A DNA stretch of 64,000 nucleotides from Actinoplanes subtropicus (GCF_000721705.1 NZ_JOJL01000026.1:186001-250000); one strand, 5' to 3'. Positions 8,675-18,819 are shown, counted from the first letter of the stretch. The notes: generated by a model not told the origin, from the sequence alone. Made by a program: numbers and translations.

Positions 8675-10615
8675 TCAGGCCTCCTTGACGTCGGTCGAAG
8701 GGCGACGCAGGACGCGGCCGAGACCGCTGACCCGCGGCGACAGGAACGCCTTCGTGTTCGCGAACATCGTCATGATCGGGTGCCGGAACAGGAACACCAC
8801 GACCAGGTCGAGCACGGTGGAGAGACCCAGTGCGAAGGCGAAGCCCTGCACCGCGCCGATCGAGACGATGTAGAGGACCACCGCGGCCATGATCGTGATC
8901 GTGTTGGCCGAGATGATCGTACGGCGAGCCCGGGCCCAGGCTCGTGGCACCGCGCTGCGTGCGCTCCGGCCCTCGTGGATCTCGTCCTTGAGCCGCTCGA
9001 AGTAGATGACGAACGAGTCGGCCGCCACACCCAGCGACACGATGAAGCCGGCGATGCCCGCCAGGCTGAGCGTGAAGCCGATCGTCCGGCCCAGGAAGAC
9101 CAGCGCGCCGAACGTCAGCAGACCGGAGAGGGCGAGGCTCAGGAAGATCACCGACCCGAGCAGCCGGTAGTAGAAGAACGCGTAGACCGCGACCAGCGCC
9201 ATACCGATACCGGCGGCCAGCAGGCCCGCGCGCAGTTGCTGCCCGCCCAGGGTCGCGGAGACCGTCTGCGCCGGGCCGGAGGTGAAGGTCACCGGCAGCG
9301 CGCCGAAGTTCAGCTGGTCGGCCAGCTTCTTCGCGGAGGTGGCGGTGAAGTCGCCGGTGATCTGCGAGGTGCCGGTGAGCACGCCCTGGATCTGCGGCGC
9401 GGAGATGACCTCCTTGTCCAGCACCACCGCGACGGCGCAGTGCTGGACCTGGCCACTGCTGTACATCGCGGTGGCGGCGACGTAGCACGGGTCGCTGGAG
9501 GTGGCGTTGAACGCCTGGCGGGTCAGGTTGGCCCACTTCGTCGAGCCCTCGCTCTTGAAGTCGAGCGAGACGACCCACCGGCCGGTCTGCTGGTCGAGCT
9601 GCGGGCTCGCCTTGGAGATGTCCTCGCCGACGACCGGCGCCTTGTCCATCAGGATCTTGCCACCCTCGAAGCAGACCGTGGCCTGCTTGCTCACGTCGTC
9701 GATCGCGCCGTTGGGCCGGGCGGCCAACTGCGCGCAGCTGATCGTCGGCACGTCGTACTGCATCTGCGCCGGCAGCAGGTTGACCTCGGCGCCGCCCAGC
9801 TTCCCGAACGGCGCGTACGGCAGGCCGGCCTTGGGGTCGGTGGAGAGGTCGACCGGGGCGGTCAGCTTCTGGGCGGCGGCCCAGGCGGCGGCGCCGACCT
9901 TGTTCTGCACGTCGGCGAGGGTCACCTTCTCCTCACCGGTGGCCTGCGGCAGCGCGGCCTCGGTGGGCGCGGCGGTCGGGGTGGCGGCGGGGGTTGCCGT
10001 GGTGGCGGCCGGGCTGCCGGCCGCGGACGGCGTGACGCTCGGGCTCGGCGCCTTCACGACCTCGCCACCGCCCTGGCCGCCGGTCGACGACGAGGGCTTG
10101 GCGGAGGCGCCGGTGGCGGCCGACGCGCTGGTCGACGGCTTGGCCGAGGTCCCGGCCGAGGCGCTCGCCGAAGGCTTCGCGGTCGGCGGGTTCAGCGCGG
10201 TCGTCGACACGTCGCCGGTCGCGCCGATCACCAGGCGGAAGCGCATCTGGGCCGCCTGGGCGAGGTCCTTGAGCTGGTCCTTGGCCTCACCGGCGAGCGA
10301 CACCACAATGTTGCGCTGGCCCTGGACGACCACCTCGGCCTCGGACACGCCGAGCGCGTTCACGCGGTTCTCGATGATGCCCTTGGCCTGCTGCATGCTC
10401 TCCGGCGACGGCACCTGGCCACCCTGCACGGACGCGATGTAGGTGGCCTGCGTGCCGCCCACCAGGTCCAGGCCCAGCTTGGGCTGGAGCCGGTCGGTGA
10501 AGCTGCCCTTGGCCCCGCCGGCGAAGAAGACGAGCAGATACAGGACGACGAAGACCAGGCCGAGCACTCCGAGTTGCCGTCCGGGATGCATCTGTCCCTG
10601 TGGTGGTCGTGCCAC
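8675..10615 (-). CDS. secD: Protein translocase subunit SecD
   Basis: Partner of SecF. The first helix (about residues 15-33) is followed by LGLDLVGGTQATY, a large extracytoplasmic region, and five C-terminal helices with AGIAGFIVSLGVAADSFVIYFERLKDE. A roughly 85-residue Ala/Ser/Pro/Thr-rich stretch (about residues 140-225) interrupts the first external domain. GTG 10615 has GGGAGA 9 bases upstream. Order yajC-secD-secF is preserved. Confidence 0.95.
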   Translation of the reverse strand: MARPPQGQMHPGRQLGVLGLVFVVLYLLVFFAGGAKGSFTDRLQPKLGLDLVGGTQATYIASVQGGQVPSPESMQQAKGIIENRVNALGVSEAEVVVQGQRNIVVSLAGEAKDQLKDLAQAAQMRFRLVIGATGDVSTTALNPPTAKPSASASAGTSAKPSTSASAATGASAKPSSSTGGQGGGEVVKAPSPSVTPSAAGSPAATTATPAATPTAAPTEAALPQATGEEKVTLADVQNKVGAAAWAAAQKLTAPVDLSTDPKAGLPYAPFGKLGGAEVNLLPAQMQYDVPTISCAQLAARPNGAIDDVSKQATVCFEGGKILMDKAPVVGEDISKASPQLDQQTGRWVVSLDFKSEGSTKWANLTRQAFNATSSDPCYVAATAMYSSGQVQHCAVAVVLDKEVISAPQIQGVLTGTSQITGDFTATSAKKLADQLNFGALPVTFTSGPAQTVSATLGGQQLRAGLLAAGIGMALVAVYAFFYYRLLGSVIFLSLALSGLLTFGALVFLGRTIGFTLSLAGIAGFIVSLGVAADSFVIYFERLKDEIHEGRSARSAVPRAWARARRTIISANTITIMAAVVLYIVSIGAVQGFAFALGLSTVLDLVVVFLFRHPIMTMFANTKAFLSPRVSGLGRVLRRPSTDVKEA

Positions 10616-10742
10616 GGCGTTGGGTCTCCCTGCGTTACGGCCGCCCCCCTGGCGGCACTCGATACATTGTCAATGGCCGATCTCCGGCCGTACGAACCGG
10701 CCCGGCGGCCGAATACGCCGCGGGCCGGTCCGGGAAAAAGAG

Positions 10743-11135
10743 TCAGTCCTTTTTCTTGGTGTCGGCCACGGTGTCGTCTGCGACCGGTTCCTCCGCCGCC
10801 GGCTCGGCCTCGGCCTCGTCGGCTGCGGCGGCGCTCTCCTCCGCGTCCTGCCGGGGCAGGGTGCGGGCGATGGCCTGGCGAGCGAACTTCACCTGAACAC
10901 CGGGAGCGACCTCCAGCGTAGCCACGTCGTCGTCGATCGAGACGATCGTGCCGTGCAGTCCGCCAATGGTGACGATCTGGTCACCCGGGCCGAGTTGACT
11001 CTGCATGTTCATCGCCTCGCGGCGCCGCTTCTGCTGCGGGCGGATCATCAAGAAATAGACCACGCCGAAGAGCAGGAGCAGGAACAGGATGGTGGTGAAG
11101 CTGTTCCCTGCTCCCTGACCGGCTGCTAGTGGCAC
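10743..11135 (-). CDS. yajC: Preprotein translocase accessory subunit YajC
   Basis: Small single-span membrane protein associated with SecDF. It has a membrane helix FTTILFLLLLFGVVYFLMI (about residues 12-30) then RPQQKRRREAM and the YajC core LGPGDQIVTIGGLHGTIVSID. The last ~40 residues are an acidic Ala/Glu tail ending in KKKD. GTG 11135, 7 bases after GGAAGG, gives the usual short N-terminus; the frame itself opens 60 bases earlier. Confidence 0.92.
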   Translation of the reverse strand: MPLAAGQGAGNSFTTILFLLLLFGVVYFLMIRPQQKRRREAMNMQSQLGPGDQIVTIGGLHGTIVSIDDDVATLEVAPGVQVKFARQAIARTLPRQDAEESAAAADEAEAEPAAEEPVADDTVADTKKKD

Positions 11136-11278
11136 AAGAAAGCCTTCCGTAGGCCCCGGTGCGCTGGTGTGCGCACGTCGGGGCGATATACACATCGGGG
11201 TTGAACCGCGGCGAGTCTAATCGGTCAACCTGGGAAGTCCGAATGCGGCACACATCACGTTCACATTACGAGCGGATT

Positions 11279-12313
<1,035 letters not shown>

Positions 12314-12466
12314 CGTCGACGACCCCCAGGGCAGCGGGCGCGGGGTCCCGTCGCGGCACACACCGATCGACGCCCCACACCATCACCACCATCCCCTGTC
12401 CCGAAATTCGTCTTCACTTTAGTCCGCGCCGTGCGGCATCCCGGGCCCGACACTCGCCAAATGGGA

Positions 12467-12501
12467 CGGCGGCCCGCCTCCCATCGGGAAACGGGCCGCC
12501 G
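12467..12501 (-). terminator. Hairpin after the secreted-protein gene
   Basis: CGGCGGCCCG (12467-12476) pairs with CGGGCCGCCG (12492-12501), 10 bp perfect. It lies just past the stop at 12525 on the minus strand. The following bases TCCCATTTGG are only weakly U-rich, so it may act as a terminator or as an mRNA-stabilising hairpin. Confidence 0.5.
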
Positions 12502-12524
12502 ACTGCCGCTCAGGTGCTCGGCGA

Positions 12525-12947
12525 TCAGGTGAGGTAGTACACGACCGGGCTGTCCACCTGCAGCGCCGTGGCGCCGCTGCTGGAGAAGATGATCACCCGC
12601 GTCATGGCGTGCTCGTCGGCGGCCGGAAGGGAGGCAACGCCCTGGGAGAGAGCGGCGTAGTGACCGGTGTGGTCGATCGCCCCGGTACGGGTGTTCTTCC
12701 TGACCCACGGCTTGTTCGGCCGACCGGTCCAGATCTCGATCCGGTACTTGACCCGGGAGGAGTCCGGCGCCGCGTACTGGTAGAAGTCGCCGTAGACGAA
12801 GTTGTTGCTCCAGCTGATGCACGGCGTGGTGTCGGTGCGCTGGTTGCAACCGCCACCGGTGGCGGCCATCGCCGGCGACGCCGCGACGGCGCCGAGCGTC
12901 GCGGTCGTCGCGCCGACGACAGCGAGTCGCTGCAGAAGCTTACGCAA
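12525..12947 (-). CDS. Small secreted protein of unknown function
   Basis: A 140-residue protein with a clear Sec signal peptide: basic MRKLLQR, a hydrophobic core, and an AMA cleavage site near residue 28. The mature part (about 112 residues) has two cysteines (GGGCNQRTDTTPC) that could form a disulfide, and is otherwise Tyr-, Ser- and Thr-rich. No family is recognised. It has its own upstream spacer (12948-13225) and downstream hairpin, so it is probably a separate unit inserted between ruvA and ruvB. Confidence 0.75.
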   Translation of the reverse strand: MRKLLQRLAVVGATTATLGAVAASPAMAATGGGCNQRTDTTPCISWSNNFVYGDFYQYAAPDSSRVKYRIEIWTGRPNKPWVRKNTRTGAIDHTGHYAALSQGVASLPAADEHAMTRVIIFSSSGATALQVDSPVVYYLT

Positions 12948-13225
12948 GTGTTTCCACCTCTCGATTTCCGAGAAGAGAAGCGAATTCAGGCGGCCGGCAT
13001 CGCCGGTTCCGCGGCAAAATCGCCGTCTCCCCCATCGGGGTCCCCCGTTGGAACCAAGGCGACGGTAGCAGCTTGATCGACACCTAGCGATCCCGTCGGC
13101 CGCCCGGCGAGAATGACCAATCCCACAGTCGCCCGGACGGGATCAGTCCCATTTTCATTTATCTTCCTGAATGGGGCGCGGCCCCCCTTATTGTTCCACC
13201 TTGTAGCGTTATGTCCGTTTGGGCC
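12948..13225. other. Spacer upstream of the secreted-protein gene
   Basis: A 278-base spacer, more AT-rich than its surroundings (for example CCATTTTCATTTATC near 13150), presumably carrying the promoter of the secreted-protein gene. No gene or clear repeat is seen. Confidence 0.4.
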
Positions 13226-13828
13226 CTAACGGGTCCGGCCCAACAGGCGGATCGCCTGGCGCAGCAGCACCGGGACCGGCGGCGCCTCGCCGTCGATCGA
13301 CTCGGCCAGCTTGGACACCGCCTGGTCGGCCTGCGCGACGGTCCAGCCCAGCGCGAGCACGCCCTGGCGCACCTGCTCCTGCCACTCGCCGCGGAGCACG
13401 CCGGCCGGGGCGCCGTCGCCGAGCGTCAGCGGGCCGATCCGGTCGCGCAGCTCGACGACCATCTTCTCGGCGCCCTTCTTGCCGATGCCCGGCACCTGGG
13501 TGAGGGTCGCCAGGTCGGCGCCGGCGATCGCCCGGCGCACCACTACCGGCGAGTGCACGGCCAGCACCGCCTGGGCGAGCCGCGGCCCGACCCCGCTGGC
13601 CGTCTGCAGCAGCTCGAACAGCTGCTTCTCGTCGTCGTCGGCGAACCCGTACAGGGTCAACGAATCCTCCCGGACCACCATGCTGGTGGCCAGCCGCGCC
13701 TCGACGCCGGCCTTGAGGCCGGCGAGGGTGCCCGGCGCACACTGCACCTGCAGGCCGACGCCGCCGACCTCGATCACCGCGCTGTCCGGATTGACGGCGG
13801 CCACCACGCCACGAACGCTGGCGATCAT
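13226..13828 (-). CDS. ruvA: Holliday junction DNA helicase subunit RuvA
   Basis: Tetrameric junction-binding protein that loads RuvB. The N-terminal OB-fold begins [12 protein letters not shown]; helix-hairpin-helix motifs follow ([17 protein letters not shown] and [19 protein letters not shown]); the last ~50 residues are the RuvB-contacting domain. The ATG at 13828 overlaps the ruvC stop in ATGA and has AAGGGGAG upstream, so ruvC and ruvA are translationally coupled. 200 residues, normal length. Confidence 0.95.
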   Translation of the reverse strand: MIASVRGVVAAVNPDSAVIEVGGVGLQVQCAPGTLAGLKAGVEARLATSMVVREDSLTLYGFADDDEKQLFELLQTASGVGPRLAQAVLAVHSPVVVRRAIAGADLATLTQVPGIGKKGAEKMVVELRDRIGPLTLGDGAPAGVLRGEWQEQVRQGVLALGWTVAQADQAVSKLAESIDGEAPPVPVLLRQAIRLLGRTR

Positions 13829-14352
13829 CGTCGTGCTCCCCTTCTGGCGGCGAGGGCCGCGGCTTCTATCCGGGCGCGGGTGCCGCCGCGCCAGATGTGG
13901 CAGATGGCGAGGGCGAGCGCGTCCGCCGCGTCGGCCGGCCTGGGCGGCGCGTCCAGCCCGAGCAGCCGGGTGACCATGCTGGTCACCTGCTGCTTGCCGG
14001 CCGTGCCGGAGCCGGTCACGGCCGCCTTCACCTCGCTCGGCGTATATGTCTGCACCGGCAGCCCGGCCCGCGCGCCGGCCAGCACGGCGACCCCGCTGGC
14101 CTGCGCCGTGCCCATCACCGTCCGCACGTTGTGCTGGGAGAACACCCGCTCCACGGCGACGCTCTGCGGCTTGTGCTCGGCGACCAGCTTGGCCAGCTCG
14201 GTGTCCAGCCGCAGCAGGCGCAGCGCGATGTCGTCGTCGGGGTCGGTGTAAACCACGTAATACCCGATCAGCTTGCACTGCCGCCCGGGCACGCCCTCGA
14301 CGACGCCGACGCCGCAGCGGGTCAGGCCCGGGTCGACGCCGAGCACGCGCAC
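13825..14352 (-). CDS. ruvC: Crossover junction endodeoxyribonuclease RuvC
   Basis: Resolves Holliday junctions by paired nicking. Catalytic acidic residues are visible: Asp7 in [11 protein letters not shown], Glu in VAVERVF, and the Asp pair in [14 protein letters not shown] 14352 is preceded by GGGGAGG at 6 bases and gives 175 residues; the frame opens 21 bases earlier. First gene of the ruvCA pair. Confidence 0.95.
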   Translation of the reverse strand: MRVLGVDPGLTRCGVGVVEGVPGRQCKLIGYYVVYTDPDDDIALRLLRLDTELAKLVAEHKPQSVAVERVFSQHNVRTVMGTAQASGVAVLAGARAGLPVQTYTPSEVKAAVTGSGTAGKQQVTSMVTRLLGLDAPPRPADAADALALAICHIWRGGTRARIEAAALAARRGARR

Positions 14353-14457
14353 CTCAGACCTCCCCTGCCGCACGTACGTGTGTTCGACACCCTAATACGG
14401 GCCGGTCTTGCGCCCGGCACCGACACGCCTCGACGATGAGTGCGGGAGGTAGTGGGC

Positions 14458-14988
14458 ATGTACCTCGTTCCGCCGATGGATGACGAGCCGCCACCGGAGT
14501 TCGTCGCCTTCGTCACCGGCCACCTGACGGCCCTGCGCCGCGAGACGGACCGCTTGGTGGGCGGCGATCCCGAGGGCGGCCACCTCTACATGGACGTGCT
14601 CGCCGACGTGGCCGGCCACTGGCGCCGGCTGCGCGCCTGGTCACGGCTGGCGGGCAAGGACGCCCCGGCCGAATACCTGCACCGGAGGCTGGCGTCGCGC
14701 ACGAAGCAGTGGCGCGACGAGCAGATCTACGACGTCGACATCCGCGTGCTGCGCACGCAGCCCTACGTGCCGCTGCATGGCCCGGGTCAGACGCTGGCGT
14801 TGCGCAAGGCGAGGGTGCTTCCCGACACCGTACGTACGGGAGCGGTCCCGCTGGCCGACGCGTGCATAGCGTGGGTCCACGCCTGCAAGAAAGAACGATG
14901 GCACCGGGTCGGCCGCCTGGTGGTGACCGGCATTCTCCTGATCGGCGGAATCATCCAGTACATGTCCTGGCTCTCCCCCGGCACCTGA
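14458..14988 (+). CDS. Hypothetical protein with C-terminal membrane anchor
   Basis: A 176-residue protein of unknown function. It is a charged, mostly helical soluble region (GHLTALRRETDRL, GHWRRLRAWSRLAG) followed by one C-terminal membrane segment (about residues 149-170) and a very short tail, so it probably behaves as a tail-anchored protein facing the cytoplasm. ATG 14458 sits 8 bases after GGGAGG. It is divergent from ruvC and convergent with the Uma2 gene. No family is recognised. Confidence 0.7.
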   Translation: MYLVPPMDDEPPPEFVAFVTGHLTALRRETDRLVGGDPEGGHLYMDVLADVAGHWRRLRAWSRLAGKDAPAEYLHRRLASRTKQWRDEQIYDVDIRVLRTQPYVPLHGPGQTLALRKARVLPDTVRTGAVPLADACIAWVHACKKERWHRVGRLVVTGILLIGGIIQYMSWLSPGT

Positions 14989-15011
14989 CCTTTACCGATC
15001 GACCGGCGCCA

Positions 15012-15569
15012 TTACCGCTGCGCGCCCTTCATACGATACTCCACTTCCAGTTCGGACAGCCGGACGGTGCGCTCGCGAACGTAGGCCGGCGTCGAGCCAC
15101 CCGAAAGCGTCAGGCGATGAAGATGCACCACCGCGTTGTCGCGCGCACGTTCCGGCGTCCGGTCGACGACCCAGTACTCAGGGATGCCGCGCTCCGCATA
15201 CCACTGAGCCTTGTCGGTGTACTCACCGTTCATGGAGTTTTCCGACACGATCTCGGCGACCAGGCGGAACGCTGAGCCAGGAAGGTTTGCGTCCTCAGCG
15301 ACGTCGGCGAGGTCATTGATGAGCACGCCCACGTCAGGAACCCGGTTGTCGCGTGGCCGATCTCCTCGAACGCCGGTGTCTTGGAGCGCCTCAAACCCGG
15401 CCGCGCAGAACCTGTCCACGAGCCGGCGGGCCATCCACTTATGCCAGTAGATGGAGGGCGTCATGATGACGAGGCTTCCGTTGTGCAACTCGTAGCGATA
15501 TTCCTTGGGCAGGGAGGCGAGATCATCGACGTCGAGGTCCTCGATGGGCGGCAGATTGATGCTCGGCAT
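15012..15569 (-). CDS. Uma2-family (DUF820) nuclease-like protein
   Basis: A 185-residue protein of the Uma2 / DUF820 family, a PD-(D/E)xK restriction-endonuclease-like fold common in actinobacteria and cyanobacteria. Family landmarks are YELHNGSLVIMTPS, then RVPDVGVL (acidic catalytic residue), LVAEIVSENS (Glu) and ERGIPEYWVVD. ATG 15569 is used; a GTG at 15581 is an alternative. Function is unknown: these genes are often repeated in genomes without a clear partner. It sits alone between yebC and ruvC. Confidence 0.8.
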   Translation of the reverse strand: MPSINLPPIEDLDVDDLASLPKEYRYELHNGSLVIMTPSIYWHKWMARRLVDRFCAAGFEALQDTGVRGDRPRDNRVPDVGVLINDLADVAEDANLPGSAFRLVAEIVSENSMNGEYTDKAQWYAERGIPEYWVVDRTPERARDNAVVHLHRLTLSGGSTPAYVRERTVRLSELEVEYRMKGAQR

Positions 15570-15680
15570 GCTGGCCAACACCCCCTCATCCTACTGGTCA
15601 CTGGACCAGCTGTCACTAGTCAACTGTTCTCATGCTCGCATGCGTGCGAAACGCCGACACCAGTATCGCCCGAAATACAC

Positions 15681-15715
15681 GGACGGGGCCGGTGCAGACC
15701 GCACCAGCCCCGTCC
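15681..15715 (-). terminator. Terminator-like hairpin after yebC
   Basis: GGACGGGGCCGGTGC (15681-15695) pairs with GCACCAGCCCCGTCC (15701-15715), 14 of 15 bp, and is followed on the minus strand by GTGTATTT. It lies 21 bases beyond the yebC stop. Confidence 0.65.
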
Positions 15716-15735
15716 TGAAGCTCACGCCTCACGCG

Positions 15736-16488
15736 TCACGCGTCGATAGCCGCCATGACCTCGTCCGACACGTCGAAGTTGGCGAAGATGTTCTGGACGT
15801 CGTCGCAGTCCTCGAGCGCGTCGATCAGCTTGAACACCTTGCGGGCCGCGTCCTCGTCCACCGGCACCGTCATGGTCGGCACCAGTGACGACTCGGCCGA
15901 GTCGTACTCGATGTCGGCTTCCTGCAGCGCCGTGCGCACCGGAATCAGGTCGGTCGGTTCGCTGACCACCTCGAACGAGTCCCCGAGGTCGTTGATCTCC
16001 TCGGCGCCCGCGTCGAGGACCGCCAGCATCAGGTCGTCCTCGCTGAGGGCGCCCTTCGGGACGATCACCACGCCCTTGCGGTTGAACAGGTACGACACGC
16101 TGCCGGCGTCGGCGAACGTGCCGCCGTTTCGGGTCAGCGCGGTGCGCACCTCGGTGGCCGCACGGTTCCGGTTGTCGGTGAGGCACTCGATCAGGATCGC
16201 GACGCCGTTCGGGCCGTACCCCTCGTACATGATCGTCTGCCAGTCGGCGCCGCCGGCCTCCAGGCCGGAGCCGCGCTTGACCGCGTTGTTGATGTTGTCG
16301 TTGGGGACGGAGCTCTTCTTCGCCTTCTGGATGGCATCGTAGAGCGTCGGGTTGCCGGCCGGATCCCCACCGCCCGTGCGGGCCGCAACCTCGATGTTCT
16401 TGATGAGCTTGGCGAACATCTTGCCGCGCTTGGCGTCGATGACGGCCTTCTTGTGCTTGGTCGTCGCCCACTTGGAGTGGCCGGACAT
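15736..16488 (-). CDS. yebC: YebC/PmpR-family protein
   Basis: A 250-residue YebC/TACO1 family protein, known either as a translation factor for polyproline-type stalls or as a transcription regulator. The N-terminus [23 protein letters not shown] is diagnostic, followed by [27 protein letters not shown]. The start is unambiguous. It lies downstream of pdxT with 17 bases between them, in the conserved pdxT-yebC-ruvC order, although the Uma2 gene now separates it from ruvC. Confidence 0.94.
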   Translation of the reverse strand: MSGHSKWATTKHKKAVIDAKRGKMFAKLIKNIEVAARTGGGDPAGNPTLYDAIQKAKKSSVPNDNINNAVKRGSGLEAGGADWQTIMYEGYGPNGVAILIECLTDNRNRAATEVRTALTRNGGTFADAGSVSYLFNRKGVVIVPKGALSEDDLMLAVLDAGAEEINDLGDSFEVVSEPTDLIPVRTALQEADIEYDSAESSLVPTMTVPVDEDAARKVFKLIDALEDCDDVQNIFANFDVSDEVMAAIDA

Positions 16489-16505
16489 GCGAAAACCTCC
16501 GTGTC

Positions 16506-17102
16506 TCAGGCGGCCTGGCGGACCATCTCGACGAAGTACCGGTGGACGCGGAGGTCGCCGGTGAGCTCCGGGTGGAAAGCCGTGGCGAGCAGGTTCCCCT
16601 GCCGAACGGCGACAATCCTACCGGCGGCCGGACCGTCCTTGACGCGGCCCAACACCCGCACGTCGTCGCCGACCTCCTCGACCCATGGCGCACGGATGAA
16701 GACGGCGTGAAAATCGCCGCCCGGGATGTCGTCGATCGGCACGTCGCCCTCGAACGAGTCGACCTGCCGGCCGAACGCGTTACGCCGCACGGTCATCTCG
16801 ATCCCCTGGAAGGACTCCTGGTCGGGCCGCCCGTCGAGCACCATGGTGGCCAGCATGATCATGCCGGCGCAGGAGCCGTACACCGGCATGCCGTCGGCGA
16901 TCCGCTTCCGGATCGGATCGAGCAGCCCGAAGCTCACCGCGAGGTTGCTGATCGCGGTCGACTCGCCGCCGGGGATCACCAGCGCCTCGACGTCGGCGAG
17001 CTCCTCCGGCCGCCGCACCGGCCGCGCCAGCACGTCACTCTCGGCCAGCGCGGCCAGATGCTCCCGAACGTCCCCCTGCAGGGCAAGCACTCCAATGTTC
17101 AC
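16506..17102 (-). CDS. pdxT: Pyridoxal 5'-phosphate synthase glutaminase subunit PdxT
   Basis: Class I glutaminase that feeds ammonia to PdxS for PLP synthesis. Visible are [16 protein letters not shown], the substrate loop GGESTAI, the nucleophile elbow GSCAGMIM (catalytic Cys) and the His-Glu pair in AFHPELTGD. 198 residues, normal length. Its partner pdxS is about 0.8 kb away but on the opposite strand, with fliQ in between. Confidence 0.95.
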   Translation of the reverse strand: MNIGVLALQGDVREHLAALAESDVLARPVRRPEELADVEALVIPGGESTAISNLAVSFGLLDPIRKRIADGMPVYGSCAGMIMLATMVLDGRPDQESFQGIEMTVRRNAFGRQVDSFEGDVPIDDIPGGDFHAVFIRAPWVEEVGDDVRVLGRVKDGPAAGRIVAVRQGNLLATAFHPELTGDLRVHRYFVEMVRQAA

Positions 17103-17124
17103 GCGTCCAGCTTAGGCAGCTCAA

Positions 17125-17146
17125 CTTCAAGATCAAATTCAAGATG
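17125..17146. repeat. Short direct repeat (A/C)TTCAAGAT
   Basis: CTTCAAGATC (17125-17134) is followed by ATTCAAGATG (17137-17146). The first copy is identical to the last 10 bases of the palindrome at 3463-3572. It lies just upstream of the pdxT start and could be a remnant end of that element or a promoter repeat. Confidence 0.35.
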
Positions 17147-17190
17147 TCGTATCCGGGTGGGTGGTGCGGACCGTCGCTCACGCCGAGGCC

Positions 17191-17224
17191 GGGCCAGGGG
17201 CCCAGCTGACGCTGCCCCTGGCCC
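17191..17224. other. Perfect 11-bp hairpin
   Basis: GGGCCAGGGGC (17191-17201) pairs exactly with GCCCCTGGCCC (17214-17224). It sits between the fliQ terminator and the pdxT start. With no convergent gene nearby it is either a second terminator or a regulatory structure. Confidence 0.4.
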
Positions 17225-17254
17225 TTCATTCTGCGTAAGTGGTCAAAAACCACG

Positions 17255-17284
17255 AAAAAGCCGGCCTCGCGAGGGAGGCCGGCT
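17255..17284 (-). terminator. Rho-independent terminator after fliQ
   Basis: Read on the minus strand, GCCGGCCTC pairs with GAGGCCGGC (9 bp, 6-base loop; 17260-17268 with 17275-17283) and is followed by TTTTTC. It lies 15 bases after the fliQ stop and separates fliQ from pdxT. Confidence 0.8.
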
Positions 17285-17298
17285 CTTCGGAACGTGGG

Positions 17299-17568
17299 TC
17301 AGCCGAGCAGCTGCGGCAGCTTTTCGAAGAGCTGGGTGGTGTAGGTGACCATCTCGTGCAGCATCCAGTTGCCGGAGAAGAGTAGGGCGGCGCCGCAGGC
17401 CACGGCCTTGGGGACGAAGGAGAGGGTCGCCTCCTGGATCTGGGTGACCGACTGGAAGAGGGAGATCGCGAAGCCCACCACCAGGGCGGTGAGCAGGACG
17501 GGAGCGGCCATCTTGGCCGCGATGGTCATCGCCTGCAGGGCCAGCTCGGTAATCATCGCGTCGGTCAT
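17299..17568 (-). CDS. fliQ: Flagellar export apparatus protein FliQ, solitary
   Basis: An 89-residue two-span membrane protein of the FliQ/SctS family, part of the flagellar type III export gate. The first helix (about residues 18-38, [15 protein letters not shown]) is followed by the family signature [19 protein letters not shown] and a second helix, ending FEKLPQLLG. The length is complete. ATG 17568 lacks a strong ribosome site, and the frame is open further upstream with Arg/Pro-rich sequence judged noncoding. No other flagellar gene is in the window; it has its own terminator. Confidence 0.85.
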   Translation of the reverse strand: MTDAMITELALQAMTIAAKMAAPVLLTALVVGFAISLFQSVTQIQEATLSFVPKAVACGAALLFSGNWMLHEMVTYTTQLFEKLPQLLG

Positions 17569-17891
17569 GCCAGTCAGTTCGGGTCGGGTGGCCGGTGGTG
17601 GAGTGCGAAACGGGCGCAGGCGGGTTGCGGTTCGGTTCGCGGGGGCGAAATCCTCAAGTCGGCCGCCTGGCCGGATGCGGGCGCTACGGCCCGGTGTTGC
17701 AGGTGGTCGCCGGCGCCAGCGGCGAAGCCGGGTTGGGCGGTTTGTGCGGTTGTGGGCCGGGCCGGGCGTACGGCCGGAATCGCGGAAGTCAAGGACGGCG
17801 CGCAGGCCACCGGGGGGTCGATTGGCCATCGGTGCGGGGGTGGGCGCTGCGTAGGATTCAGGTACCGAAACCCCGCTTGAGGAGCAGAACC

Positions 17892-18788
17892 ATGTCTGAC
17901 AACCAGCCCGCCGTCGGGACCGCGCGGGTCAAGCGCGGTATGGCGGAGATGCTCAAGGGCGGTGTGATCATGGATGTGGTCACGCCGGAGCAGGCGAAGA
18001 TCGCGGAGGACGCCGGGGCCGTGGCGGTCATGGCGTTGGAGCGGGTGCCGGCCGACATTCGCGCGCAGGGTGGCGTGTCCCGGATGTCCGATCCTGACAT
18101 GATCGACGGCATCATCGAGGCGGTGTCGATCCCGGTGATGGCGAAGGCGCGGATCGGGCACTTCGTCGAGGCCCAGGTGTTGCAGGCGCTCGGGGTCGAC
18201 TACGTCGACGAGTCCGAGGTGCTGACGCCGGCCGACTACGCCAACCACATCGACAAGTGGCAGTTCACCGTGCCGTTCGTCTGCGGCGCCACCAACCTCG
18301 GCGAGGCCCTGCGCAGGATCACCGAGGGGGCCGCGATGATCCGGTCGAAGGGTGAGGCCGGCACCGGGGACGTCTCCAACGCGACCACGCACATGCGCAA
18401 GATCCGGCAGGAGATCCGCCGGCTGCAGACCCTCCCCGAGGACGAGCTGTTCGTCGCCGCCAAGGAGCTGCAGGCGCCGTACGAGCTGGTCAAGGAGGTC
18501 GCCGAGGCGGGCAAGCTGCCGGTGGTGCTGTTCACCGCGGGCGGTATCGCGACGCCCGCCGACGCCGCAATGATGATGCAGCTGGGCGCCGAGGGGGTCT
18601 TCGTCGGCTCGGGCATCTTCAAGTCCGGCAACCCGGCTCAGCGCGCCTCCGCGATCGTCAAGGCCACCACGTTCCACGACGACCCGGACGTGCTCGCCAA
18701 GGTCTCGCGCGGCCTGGGCGAGGCCATGGTCGGCATCAACGTCGACGACATCCCGGTGCCGCACCGGCTCGCCGAGCGCGGCTGGTAA
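17892..18788 (+). CDS. pdxS: Pyridoxal 5'-phosphate synthase lyase subunit PdxS
   Basis: Condenses ribose 5-phosphate, glyceraldehyde 3-phosphate and ammonia into PLP, forming a 12-mer decorated with PdxT. Highly conserved segments include [52 protein letters not shown] and [33 protein letters not shown] 17892 follows GAGGAGCAG at a good distance; 298 residues, normal. Its plus-strand orientation, opposite to pdxT, is unusual. Confidence 0.96.
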   Translation: MSDNQPAVGTARVKRGMAEMLKGGVIMDVVTPEQAKIAEDAGAVAVMALERVPADIRAQGGVSRMSDPDMIDGIIEAVSIPVMAKARIGHFVEAQVLQALGVDYVDESEVLTPADYANHIDKWQFTVPFVCGATNLGEALRRITEGAAMIRSKGEAGTGDVSNATTHMRKIRQEIRRLQTLPEDELFVAAKELQAPYELVKEVAEAGKLPVVLFTAGGIATPADAAMMMQLGAEGVFVGSGIFKSGNPAQRASAIVKATTFHDDPDVLAKVSRGLGEAMVGINVDDIPVPHRLAERGW

Positions 18789-18819
18789 ATAAAACGGCTG
18801 GTCATAGCACGGCTGGTGA

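Noticed and set aside
15590..15625. CTGGTC-ACTG-GACCAG inverted repeat upstream of the Uma2 gene as an operator.
   Set aside because: Only 6-bp arms and no neighbouring regulator; too weak to call.
17299..17568. FliQ read as SctS of a virulence-type secretion system.
   Set aside because: Type III virulence systems are not known in actinobacteria, while flagellated members of this family are; the flagellar call is simpler.
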